Below are positions 36,901 to 46,795 of a DNA stretch of 64,000 nucleotides, piece by piece. The stretch comes from Turritopsis dohrnii (Eukaryota; Cnidaria; Hydrozoa; Anthoathecata; Oceaniidae): contig BQMF02000068.1 in assembly GCA_027922465.2 (NCBI GenBank), positions 372,001 to 436,000 on the forward strand. Reading direction: 5' to 3'. The position numbers were made by a program, and so were the translations under genes. The first letter of the stretch is position 1; each line of letters starts with the position of its first letter. Under the pieces are notes generated by a model that had not been told where the DNA came from, made no database searches, and saw only the letters and a list, made by a program, of their open reading frames with translations.

Positions 36901-38828
36901 GTAAAGTTATTGCGAATCCACCGGCAAAGATAACTTGGAAAAAAGGCTATGGACAGTTGCCACTCGGACGCGCTGCAGTTGAAAATGGCAATTTAACGAT
37001 AAAAAGTCTGCGTGTGGAGGATGATGGTTATTATGTATGTGTAGCGGAAAATTATTTAGGTTTGTGAATTAAACACATAATGTTGCTGAATACGTATAAA
37101 AGAACGCTTATTTACCACTGGTCAATGACAATATCTCAGATATTCCACCATTTTCAGTGAGACGGTGTTTGGATATCAGCATTCATTTTCTAAGAATCTA
37201 ACTGTACAAGTCTTTTTCCCTGCAAATTGAACCTAAACAAAATAATGGATGTCTTGAATCACAACTATAAATAATCCATTTAAGAAGTAAAGACTACGTA
37301 AATTACTTACGAGATAAAACTGCTTTTACTCGTCATTTTCATTTGTTTTCATATCTTTCAGGAAAATCCACAGGTAGTGTTCAGCTTAAAACAAGACCAC
37401 TTACATTCAAATACAAACCACCGTTCCTCGTCAAAGCTCTGAATTCTTCAACCATCAACTGCACTGCTTATGGCTACCCTCCCAGTATAAACGCCAAAAT
37501 AATGATGTTACCTAATCATGCTGTTCCTTATACTGTGAAGCGATTCAGCAACTCCATCGAAGTTTCTACCAACGTTACCACCGATGGAGTCTATAGATGT
37601 GAATTCGACGATGTTCAACACAATCAGAAAATTGACAGTCTATTCAAAGTTCAAATATTTTCCTGTAAGTCAGCATACTGCAAATATCTTTATGTAACTC
37701 AAAGTTGTCGACACGATGTCAAAATTAGGGGGGCCATATATAATCAGTGACGTAGGAGGAACCACCATGGTTGGGTCCGTCGTGCCAGAGAAAATTTTGA
37801 AATTTTGTCCCTCTAGATTGGTTAAAACCACACCCTCTCAAGCTTAAAGAATGTATTTTGTTTCATTGTTACTTATTATTACTCGGGCTAAGATCAGGCT
37901 TTTCACACACACACACACACACACACACACGAAATTTTTTATGCCATTTTGAAGTGCTACACAATATCTTACAGCTATTTGTAGAAATTCTATAAATAGA
38001 TCAGAATCGGCGTACGCATTTGCAGTGATTGTATACAGATTTCTTGATTTTTTTTAGTGCAATCAAGTTCCCTTGCCAGTAAACATACAGTACAGCTTGG
38101 TATATGGTTGCAAGAAAAAGACTTTTTGGGCAAATATGTGTTATGCTACCAAGGGTCGAGAGATAATTGGTCATCTTCCAAGTACCATTCGTCATGTAAC
38201 CTGAAGACACCTACGGTTTCAGTATTCAAAACGACAACAGGCGACATATTTGGAGGATTTACTGATGTGGCATTGAAAAGTAAATAGTATTTCTTTCGTT
38301 TGAATAATAAATGGACCCGAGCTTCTCCAATCGATTTCAAGCATAAGTTGGCATCTGACTATGTTTTACTCGAAAAGATTCTGAGCTTGCTAAATGATAC
38401 ATCATTGAGCCTTGTGATTTATATGATAACTTTTTCACGATAGGCAGCTTACCAGGACACTCCACATTCTAGTTCGCCTAAATAAGACCATATTTTGAAT
38501 AACATTTTTTCTCCATTTTCTTACAGCTTATGATCAAAGATGGGCAACTGGTTTTAATACGGTTTTGTTCTCGTTCAAACGACCACATCGAACAATTCGT
38601 GTTCAACTTTACAGCACATACCAATCAACATGCTATCGGTCATGGTATGGACCATGCTATGGTAGACAGGGGCTCTACTCGTACAGTCCCGATCGATCAA
38701 CCAGTGGAAAGGGAAACCATTACAAACTCGACATAAACAGAATTTCTGGAGATTACTCAAATTACGATTTCTCAAATATCAGTGATGGAAAATTATCGGA
38801 GCTGGAAGTTTTTTACCGGGTTGCTTAA
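33953..38828 (+). CDS. Gene A: type II membrane collagen-Ig(3)-TLDc protein
   Basis: Six-exon model, all introns phase 1 with GT-AG ends: 33953-34055, 35717-36307, 36829-37059, 37362-37664, 38058-38279, 38527-38828; 583 aa. Residues about 5-26 are a membrane anchor with no clear cleavage site. RSRR (43-46) is a furin-type site. A helical TLSELKELI stalk (52-86) leads to C91, C97, C100, ten Gly-X-Y triplets (102-131) and C132. Three Ig-like domains follow (about 137-231, 232-308, 309-409); the first two are I-set with C...W...C, and the third lacks the usual Trp. The C-terminus (410-583) is TLDc-like over two exons (LCYQGSRDNW, IFGGFTDV, LYSYSP, ELEVFYR). Predicted: trimeric cell-surface protein that may be shed. 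Intron 1 holds the repeat 34580-35640, intron 4 a CA run. An AATAAA lies at 38887. Confidence 0.82.
34580..35640. repeat. Inverted copy of the 29050-31300 repeat, in intron 1 of gene A
   Basis: Reverse complement of 29060-29625 plus 30690-31290, including the CTTCTTCTCC tract at 34600-34635 and the block around 35545-35620. Because the two copies face each other, exon 1 and the promoter of gene A lie between inverted repeats. Confidence 0.75.
36662..36722 (-). repeat. tRNA-derived fragment in intron 2 of gene A
   Basis: On the - strand, GGAGTGGTTGTCACTC resembles an A-box arm and GGTCAGGGTTCAATTCCC a T-arm/B-box. It lacks an intact acceptor stem, so a SINE or tRNA relic is likelier than a tRNA gene. 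Confidence 0.5.
37904..37930 (+). repeat. (CA)n microsatellite in intron 4 of gene A
   Basis: About 13 uninterrupted CA dinucleotides. Confidence 0.95.
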
Positions 38829-38886
38829 TACCGCAGCAACATCAACCGACAAACTTTTTTAAAAATGAAGTTGTAAAAGGCTTACC

Positions 38887-38892
38887 AATAAA
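38887..38892 (+). promoter_or_regulatory. Polyadenylation signal of gene A
   Basis: AATAAA lies 59 bases after the stop codon of gene A and before gene B begins. Canonical hexamer at a plausible distance. Confidence 0.65.
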
Positions 38893-39502
38893 AGTATTTT
38901 GCAAATCACATGGCAGTCACCAAGAATTCCAAACAATTCAAATATCATTTAACTAATTTTTGAAATCCGAAAGTAGATTTTTAGCATGACAGGGTTATGT
39001 AATTAACTGTCTGTTTCGTATAGATTTGAGCAGAATCTCGGGAATAAACAATGAATCTTAAATATTTCCAGAAATGTTAATGTTTGTTGGTTAGCATTGG
39101 CACTTCCATACCTGATGAGAATTTTTTGGAACTGAAGAAAATTTTCTTAACATACTTTACATACTGCCAAAGAAGAGAGTTTTTTCCGTAAAATTCAATC
39201 AGTAATTTTGCAAGACAAGGGTCGATGTCAATTTCAAGTCAATTTCATTGGTTGTGATTTCAAATTTTTGATTGTAAAAATCTTTCTTAATAACTTAAAA
39301 TATTTAGCAATAATTGTGAAATTACGCACAGAGTTTTTGTGACATTCTAACAGAAAACAGAGAATGTAGAACTGTAAAAACATGTTGACAATTGTTAATT
39401 TTTTGTCTGTCACCTTAATTAATTTTCCTTCTATCAATACAGGGTTTCCTGTTAGTCAATTAAATAATTAGTACTCATTCTATCTGCAGAGAAATAAAAT
39501 AG

Positions 39503-41824
39503 ATGGCTGCAACACCCTTTAATTGCATCACTTGGGCTATTGTCACCATCGCAACTTTGCAAGTATCAGGACAGCACAGTCATAAAGATTATGGCGATTA
39601 TAATTCAGTTTTTCACGCACCTATTCTCGGATACCATCGTCTTCAACAAGTGGTTAACGTAACTGGTGGAGTAGTATTTGAATGTCAGTTCGTCGGGAAC
39701 CCATTACCGCAGGTGAAATGGGCGATGTCTTCACTAAAGCATGGCAACGTATCAAACCACGTCAACAAAACTAAATTGACAATCACCTCCTACTTTCAAA
39801 TAAAGAATGTTTCATGGGCTGACGCGGGAAAGGTCAGTTGCTTAGCGGAGAACATTTTTGGTAAAGCTAATGCAACAGGCGAACTCGTTGTGCACGGTAA
39901 GCAATGATGGAATGATTATCGTTTTGGCTTTAATGATATCCAATTTTGTATGATTTTCTAGTAGTTCAAGTAACCATTGAAGCGATGGATTTTCAGTAGA
40001 ATCCCAAACACTTAAGAATGTTTGGTATTTTTGGTTTAATAATCTTGTTGTTTTTTCAAATTTCAGCTGCTCCTAGGGTATCTCTTACCCCAGGACCAAT
40101 ACTTGTTCAAACCAGAACAAATTTTGAATTCCCAGAATGCAAAGTAGTTGCAAACCCACCGGCAATGGTTACATGGAAAAGAGGTTATGGTCAATTGCCA
40201 AATGGACGCACTACAATTAAAAATGGTATTCTCACGATAAAAAATCTTCAGACTGAGGATGACGGGCATTATGTGTGTGTTGCTGAAAATTATCTAGGTT
40301 TGTCAATTTTAATTATTCAGTTGAACCTACTTGCATTGAAAAGGAATAAAAATCAGAAACAGAAAAGGTCGAATAAAAATTGGTTTTTAATCATTTCTAG
40401 GGACAGCAATGGCGAGCATACAAATTAAAACCAGAGTACTCATTTTCCAATCGAAGCCTCCAATTTTTAGTAGAGTCACTGGGCCTACAACAATGTCATG
40501 TTCCGCTCTTGGAAACCCAAAGTACATGGGACCAAAGATAGAAAATATGAGCGGAGCCTCTATGAAATATACAGTCAATCGTCTGAATGGTTCTATTGAA
40601 GTGTCAGCTAAAATTGACAAAAGTGGTGTGTATAAGTGTACAATTTCAATGTGGCCGCATAAAATATCTGCATTCTTCATGGTGGAGATCTTTTCCTGTA
40701 AGTCAATTCCTTTAACTTATTGTTATCAGGAACCAAAGGCCCTCGAAGGATTTGTTTTCAATTGTAGTAACCATCTCTCATTCTGTTACAAATTGTTTCA
40801 AAAGGTAAACTATTCATATAATGCATATATTGCAATCATTATCCATATAATGGAGGAAAAAGTATTGCTTATCTATTCGCCCTTACTGACAAGAAGCTCA
40901 ATTTTATCTCTATGATTTGAAAATTGAGACATGCAGCAATATTTTTGATCGTGTTATTATTCTTAGTAAGTATCAAGCTGAACTTTACACTGGACCTACG
41001 AAGGTCTTCATTAAGCAAAAATGATGAAAATGGCAAGTTAAACAAATTGAATAAGTCAAACGGCATATTTTTCAAAGCTTTCTCCTTGAATGATGATATG
41101 AATGATTAGGTACAAAAATAATGCAATGAAAATATCTAACTGTTATTTCTATTGTCAAATGTTCGTATATTTCGTATATTTGTCAAATTTTAGTGGACAC
41201 ATACATCTTGTCACGAAGTCAAGTCATTCAAATCGGCAAATGGTTACAAGAAGAAAATGCACTAGGAAGATATTCTTTATGCTACAATGGATACATAAAT
41301 GATTGGAACACATCAAAAATGTATGAACTTTGTGACAAGAAGAAACAGACCATATCGATTTTCAAATCTTCTCCATGGTCTAATGAGCGCGTATTCGGAG
41401 GTTATTCTGATGTCCCACATACAAGTAAGAATCTTATATGCTAAAATTACATAATACAAACCTTTTTTTCTGAAATCATTTATTGGTGATGCCATGACGA
41501 TACTTTAAACCCGTTATTTTTGGATTATGTTTAGCTTATAACAAAAAAAATACCAGAAGTAACAACGCGTTCCTATTCAAGTTCAGAGGAAATGCAACTA
41601 AAATACCCCTCACGAACGTTCAAGCAGTTTGCTATCGAGATACGTATGGGTCATGTTACGGAAACTTTGCATTGTATGCATATGCCAAAAAGGTTGATTA
41701 CTGGACGAAAGGATATTATCAAGTGAGAATTTCTGGAATCAATAGTTCTCTCAGTAATAGCGACTTTACTGGAATTCCAGATGGACAACTAGATCAGTGG
41801 CTGGTTTTTTACAAGCTTGATTAA
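39503..41824 (+). CDS. Gene B: secreted Ig(3)-TLDc paralogue without collagen
   Basis: Five-exon model, phase 1 introns: 39503-39896, 40067-40297, 40401-40697, 41194-41424, 41535-41824; 480 aa. Residues 1-23 look like a signal peptide (hydrophobic CITWAIVTIATL, small residues at VSG before Q24). They resemble the anchor of gene C (MASTVFYYITW). The signal runs straight into the first Ig in one exon, with no RSRR, stalk or Gly-X-Y segment. Ig domains: about 38-131, 132-208 (I-set), 209-307. TLDc-like region 308-480 has LCYNGYINDW, VFGGYSDVP and AVCYRDTYGSCYG. Closer to gene C than A in the second and third Ig. Predicted soluble. Its distinct start, signal and complete 3' end make it a gene of its own, not an alternative exon set of A. 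Confidence 0.8.
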
Positions 41825-41969
41825 GATTTTGTTATCTGGCAGTTGTTCTGATAGGCAAATCTGATGGTATCAAGCCAAATGGAAGCATTTTTGTAATGAT
41901 GCTTATCAATTTTGTTGTATTATATATAACCAGACTCGTGTCTTCCAAGAAATCATTACCTAATGAATG

Positions 41970-42272
41970 CCAGCTAGAGCTCAGTCAAAGTTTGTAGAGG
42001 AGTGTTTAAGTGTTCTTTCCACTTACGTCTTCCATTTAGTGCTCAATATCTCGTAAAAACAGAGCTTTCCGTGTAAGAGAAATAACGCCAATATTTATTT
42101 TTCAAACTTAATGTTTCATTCACTTGTTTACGGCAGGCAATCCTCAGCCAAAGTGGTAGTGTTTAGTCATTTAAATAGATAAAAAAATCGTGCAAGTACA
42201 TTAAGACTGAAAAGAAACATCGTAACGTTGGACTCTCCCACTTTATTGACTTGACCCTGAATACGCTTATGG
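41970..42272. mobile_element. Decayed hAT5-like miniature element
   Basis: The left end resembles 11907-12070 (CTCAGTCAAAGTTTGTAGAGGAGTG). The right end carries the inverted partner (TGGACTCTCCCACTTTATTGACTTGACCCT). Extra sequence lies between. The target duplication is not recoverable. Confidence 0.55.
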
Positions 42273-42677
42273 ATACTTGTATGTTTTAGAATGTCTTTTG
42301 TTATATGGGTATTCATAGTTTATTATCATAAATTATCGACAACTCACACCTTGTTCTTGTGTGATTTTTACCGGCCAAATATGAAGTATGTATAATGACA
42401 GCTGCTTTAAAAATGTTGATCATTTATTTTGAATAATGATCTATAATGCAACACGTTTCGAGTAAAATAATCTGTGATACAACAAGTCTGTGAAATGAAC
42501 AAAGCGTGTGACTTGGCAATTGTCTTTTAGCCAGCGTTACTAATTTCTAATATCCATATTAGTACTTTTGCCTTGAGTTGAAATCTGAGACATTAAAGCT
42601 AGTTCACACTCATTACTTCGGTTCTATTTCTAGACAATGAAATATAAATAGTTCATTTTGGTTAATTATTGACAATA

Positions 42678-45650
42678 ATGGCATCAACAGTATTTTATTA
42701 CATCACATGGACTGTGCTGGTCATAACCACGTTGTTCTCTGTTTTGAATCGTATCAAAGTTGAACGTCAAATTCAAGATCTTCAAGGTAAGGGGAAAATT
42801 CATGCACTGAAGGCTATCACTGTAAAAAAATTATTCATTTAAACATTACTACGTAATAAACTCTACGGCTGATAGTGTGTAACGGTAACCAAAGGATTCG
42901 TCATTTACTTTATAAACTGCAAGATACAAAAAGGCCTTTTGCTGTTAAGTACTTTAACATTCTCTTCAAAATTTTATTGAATGTTTTACTATTCCTTTTA
43001 GCAAGTGCTTCTAAAGAATATACACGAAGTCGTCGAAATGTGGAATATCTTCCAAATACTCTGTCAGAACTAAAAGAATCTATTAAATCAGTCACCAACC
43101 AGTCTATACAAGAAGAACTGGAAAAAGTTTTCGCAAAGGCATTTATGCATCTGCCAAAAATCTGTGCGAATTTGACACAACTCCAAACCAATAAAACAAA
43201 CGCAAAGGGTCTCCCAGGGTCACTGGGTCCACAAGGACCTCGTGGTCTTCCGGGAAGGGCAGGAGAAAAAGGAGAAAATTGTGAACATAAGTTACCTCAC
43301 TTCTACCCCGCTCTTCAATACCATCGTATTGATCAAATTGTCAATCAGACTGACAATGTGATATTTGAATGTCGGTTTATTGGAAATCCAATTCCCAGCG
43401 TGAAATGGATGTGGTCATCAAAGACAAATGGTAGCGTGTCTTACAGAATCAACAAGGTCCAGTCAACCATAACATCCTTTCTGAAATTCAAAGACGTTTC
43501 GTGGATCGATCGCGGCAATGTAACTTGCATCGGAGAGAGCTATTTGGGAAAAGCCAATGCCACAGGAGAGCTCAAGATAAATGGTAAGTTAAAAGAGGAC
43601 AAAGATAGTTATTTTGAAGAAAAATTAATTGACTAAAAAGATTCATCGTAACAGACATTGCAACAAACATAACACCAATTCAAAAATACCTGAATTATAG
43701 AACTACATAAACTCAGCATAAAAATCATAACTCTCTCATTTCTACGTTCTTCATAAAAAGATGATCAAAAATGTACAAGGTTGTAGCCACCAAATGATAT
43801 ATTATACAGATTAATTAGTTAGTTACTTAGTTAGTCATTTTGAAATGTCAGGTAAATATTCCGTTGTGGAATTGAAACTGATTGCATGATAACGTTTCGA
43901 GATTTTTAAAATTTTTTTTTTATGTATTTTTCTCAGCTGATCCGATTCTATCCTTAACGCCTGGTCCACTTATCGTTCAAACTGGCACAAATGTTGTGTT
44001 TCCTGAATGTAAAGTAATTTCCAGTCCCAACGCAACGATAACATGGAAAAGAGGCTACGGCGAATTGCCATATGGACGTGCTACAATTAAAAATGGCATT
44101 CTAACAATAAAGAATGTTCGTGAACATGATGATGGGTATTACGTTTGTGTTGCAGAGAACTTTTTAGGTTTGCAAGTTAGCTATTATATCTATTTGTTTG
44201 CATATATCATTACCTATTCATTAAGAAAAATGTTCATCTTTTGCAGGGAGATCGATGGCGAGTATTCAATTAAAAACAAAAAAACTGGAATTTAAATTTA
44301 CACCAAAGTTCTATGTCAGGGTTATCGAAGCTCCGGCGAAAGTGTCATGCTCTGCCCTTGGCAACCCAAAGGATATGAATGGCAAGATGGTCATGCTACC
44401 CTATGCCACTGCTGTTTCATACATCATCAATCGCACGGACACATCCCTGGAAGTATCTGCGGAAATTTACAAAGACGGAGTGTATATGTGTGAAATCAGT
44501 ACACGATTGGAGAAGATATCCGCAATGTTCAGCGTTCAAATATTGTCTTGTAAGATGTTTTTTCAACTTTCATAATCCTTGATTTCAGTTTTCCTTTACT
44601 ACCAAAACGCAAGCAACCAAATTGTTGCTAGATTATTAAAGCCTGTTTCGAGAACTTCTGCTTTTTTTCAGTGAGATCTCTGAACAAGTGACATATTCTG
44701 ATATGGCATAAAGGTTTCAGAGGCGAAAGAAGAGTGTAATAGCGTTTCACTAATGCACTAATGCACTCAATGCAATACATTCCATATTGTTAATTGTGTA
44801 GATCGATATAACATTTTTATTTCGATTTCAGTGCCTTCCCACTTCCTGTCAAGATCACAATTTAATCAACTTGGCTGGATGCTAAATAAAAAAGACGCTT
44901 TGGGGAGATATAAGTTATGCTACAGAGGGACACGGGATAATTGGTCTCCAAGTGATATCTACTGGCATTGTGCTTACAAAAAACACCTTCTATCGATTTT
45001 CAAGTCGTCCTCAGGAAAACACATATTTGGAGGTTACTCTGACATATCCCATACACGTAAGTAATTTATCATATTGAGGATATTTTACTAACCTTTTTGT
45101 TTTGTATCTTCTGATATACTCTACAAAACTCTGCAGAGTTACGCGGTTATACATCTAGCAAACGTTGTTTCCTTCATTTGACCTGGTTAAGCGATTTTCT
45201 CATTCACGTTATTTACCTCACAGCCATATAGAGTAAAAATAACTTAGTAGCCAACTTTGAGTTCAGTCTGCATACAAGATTGAAGAACAGCAGCATTTGG
45301 ATGATTTACTGTTATTTGATAAATATGTTGTGAACCAATGGATTATTTCTCTTTCAGGTGACAATCAAATATATTCAAAGTATACAAAGTCGTTCTTATT
45401 CAAGTTCAGAGGAGGTGCAATAATGATATCCCTCAGGAAGGTTCAAGCAGTTTGCTACAAAGATACTTATGGGTCATGTTACGGTGACTTTGCTTTATAT
45501 TCCTACAGTTCAACGCAATCTCCACGATCTGATGGTGATAATTATAGAGTAAACATCACTTCGATTCACCATTCGCTTAAAAATACTGATTTCACTGGCA
45601 GCTCAGAAGGAAAACTCGACGAGCTGAATGTATATTACAGACTAGAATAG
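42678..45650 (+). CDS. Gene C: type II membrane collagen-Ig(3)-TLDc protein
   Basis: Six exons, phase 1 introns: 42678-42786, 43002-43583, 43937-44167, 44247-44549, 44832-45056, 45358-45650; 580 aa. Residues 4-24 form the membrane anchor, followed by charged RIKVERQIQDLQ. RSRR (45-48) is a furin-type site. The stalk 54-88 (TLSELKESI) leads to C91, eight Gly-X-Y triplets (106-129) and C130. Ig domains: about 133-230, 231-307 (I-set; DDGYYVCVAENFLG) and 308-408. TLDc-like domain 409-580 has LCYRGTRDNW, IFGGYSDISH, AVCYKDTYGSCYG and ELNVYYR. Exon layout and modules match gene A, showing tandem duplication. Likely a trimeric surface protein whose ectodomain can be released. Ligand and tissue cannot be read from sequence. 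Confidence 0.83.
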
Positions 45651-46740
45651 CTCTTTAGTTGCACTTGACGCCAAATCCACTCTATGTAAATCTTCTGTCA
45701 TAATCCTCGGACATTCGGCGATATTTTACAATAGATGTAGTGAAAGTAATAATGATTATGATGAATTCATATATTTGTACTTACGTGTGCATTCATTGAG
45801 TTGAAAATCACCGTTTCACCGGGAGTTCTTTCGTTTTTGTCTTGATTTACGAAAGGGCAGAAAAAGTAGAAAATAAGTCCCCCTAACTGTGCCTGAGATA
45901 CTAATTTTCGTTACCAGGTCCGGAATAGAATCGCTCAAATTCCATATTTTGGCAAATACAAGTCCACCAACGAAAACATGAAAAGCAGCTGTGTTGTAGT
46001 TAAGCCAACAAGTATGGCCTCGTGTTCAAAGTTTGAGTTTCTTGTAATTATCACACTGGTAAATGGAAATAACAAGTGATTGTTGCTATGTAATCAAGAT
46101 ATGTAATGAGTAAGGCAATAGAATGCATACAAAACAAGGCGAAACTTGACAATTATGCATTTACGTGGCGTTTAAACAGAAATTCGGTCTAAAATGCCCC
46201 ATACTTAATTTAGCACCCCACTTGCATAATTATCATGGCATGGATAGAAAAGGAATGAAGTTTTATTGCGATGCTTAAACGCTTGCCAGAACGTGATTGA
46301 ATATGTTTTCCATTTCCAAAAGGTATTCTTTTTTAATAAGAAGCATGTGTAGATATTTTATTCACAATAGCATAATAGCTTTTAAATTTTGAGTTCAGCG
46401 CACTTACTATTGTGGTAAGAATATCATCACCCACTCTTGTACCAGACTCTTACGAATGACAGCATAATAAATAAATAAATAAATAAATAAATGAATAAAT
46501 AAACAGGTCAATCAGGTATTCAGGCATCCAGATGTTCAAGTTCAACTGTTGTTTCTACTGCTGTTGTTTTATTCTTCCAACTATCAACCATCACTCTATA
46601 CATTCACGTTAAGTACGCGTCAATGGGCTTAGATACCCAATTAAAAAAGGTGAAACGAAACCTTTTGCATCTGCATTAAAATTTGGGAAAGGTGATTTTT
46701 AATAAGGATTCGTCACGTAAGATTACACAAAAATCTATTA
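45651..46740. other. Intergenic, no gene seen
   Basis: 3' flank of gene C and spacer. It holds an (AAAT)n microsatellite at about 46465-46503. Nothing else recognised. Confidence 0.5.
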
Positions 46741-46795
46741 CAGTAACGTTGGCGTGACGTCAGTTTTTTAATCTATCACGGGAATTTATTTTTTT

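Noticed and set aside
38826..39503. Reading gene B as an alternative 3' part of gene A
   Set aside because: Gene A has its own stop and polyadenylation signal, and gene B has its own signal peptide and a full Ig(3)-TLDc set.
33953..45650. Identification as a known invertebrate allorecognition locus (alr-type)
   Set aside because: Those proteins are type I membrane proteins with a C-terminal membrane segment and cytoplasmic tail. These have an N-terminal anchor, collagen and TLDc, and no C-terminal helix.
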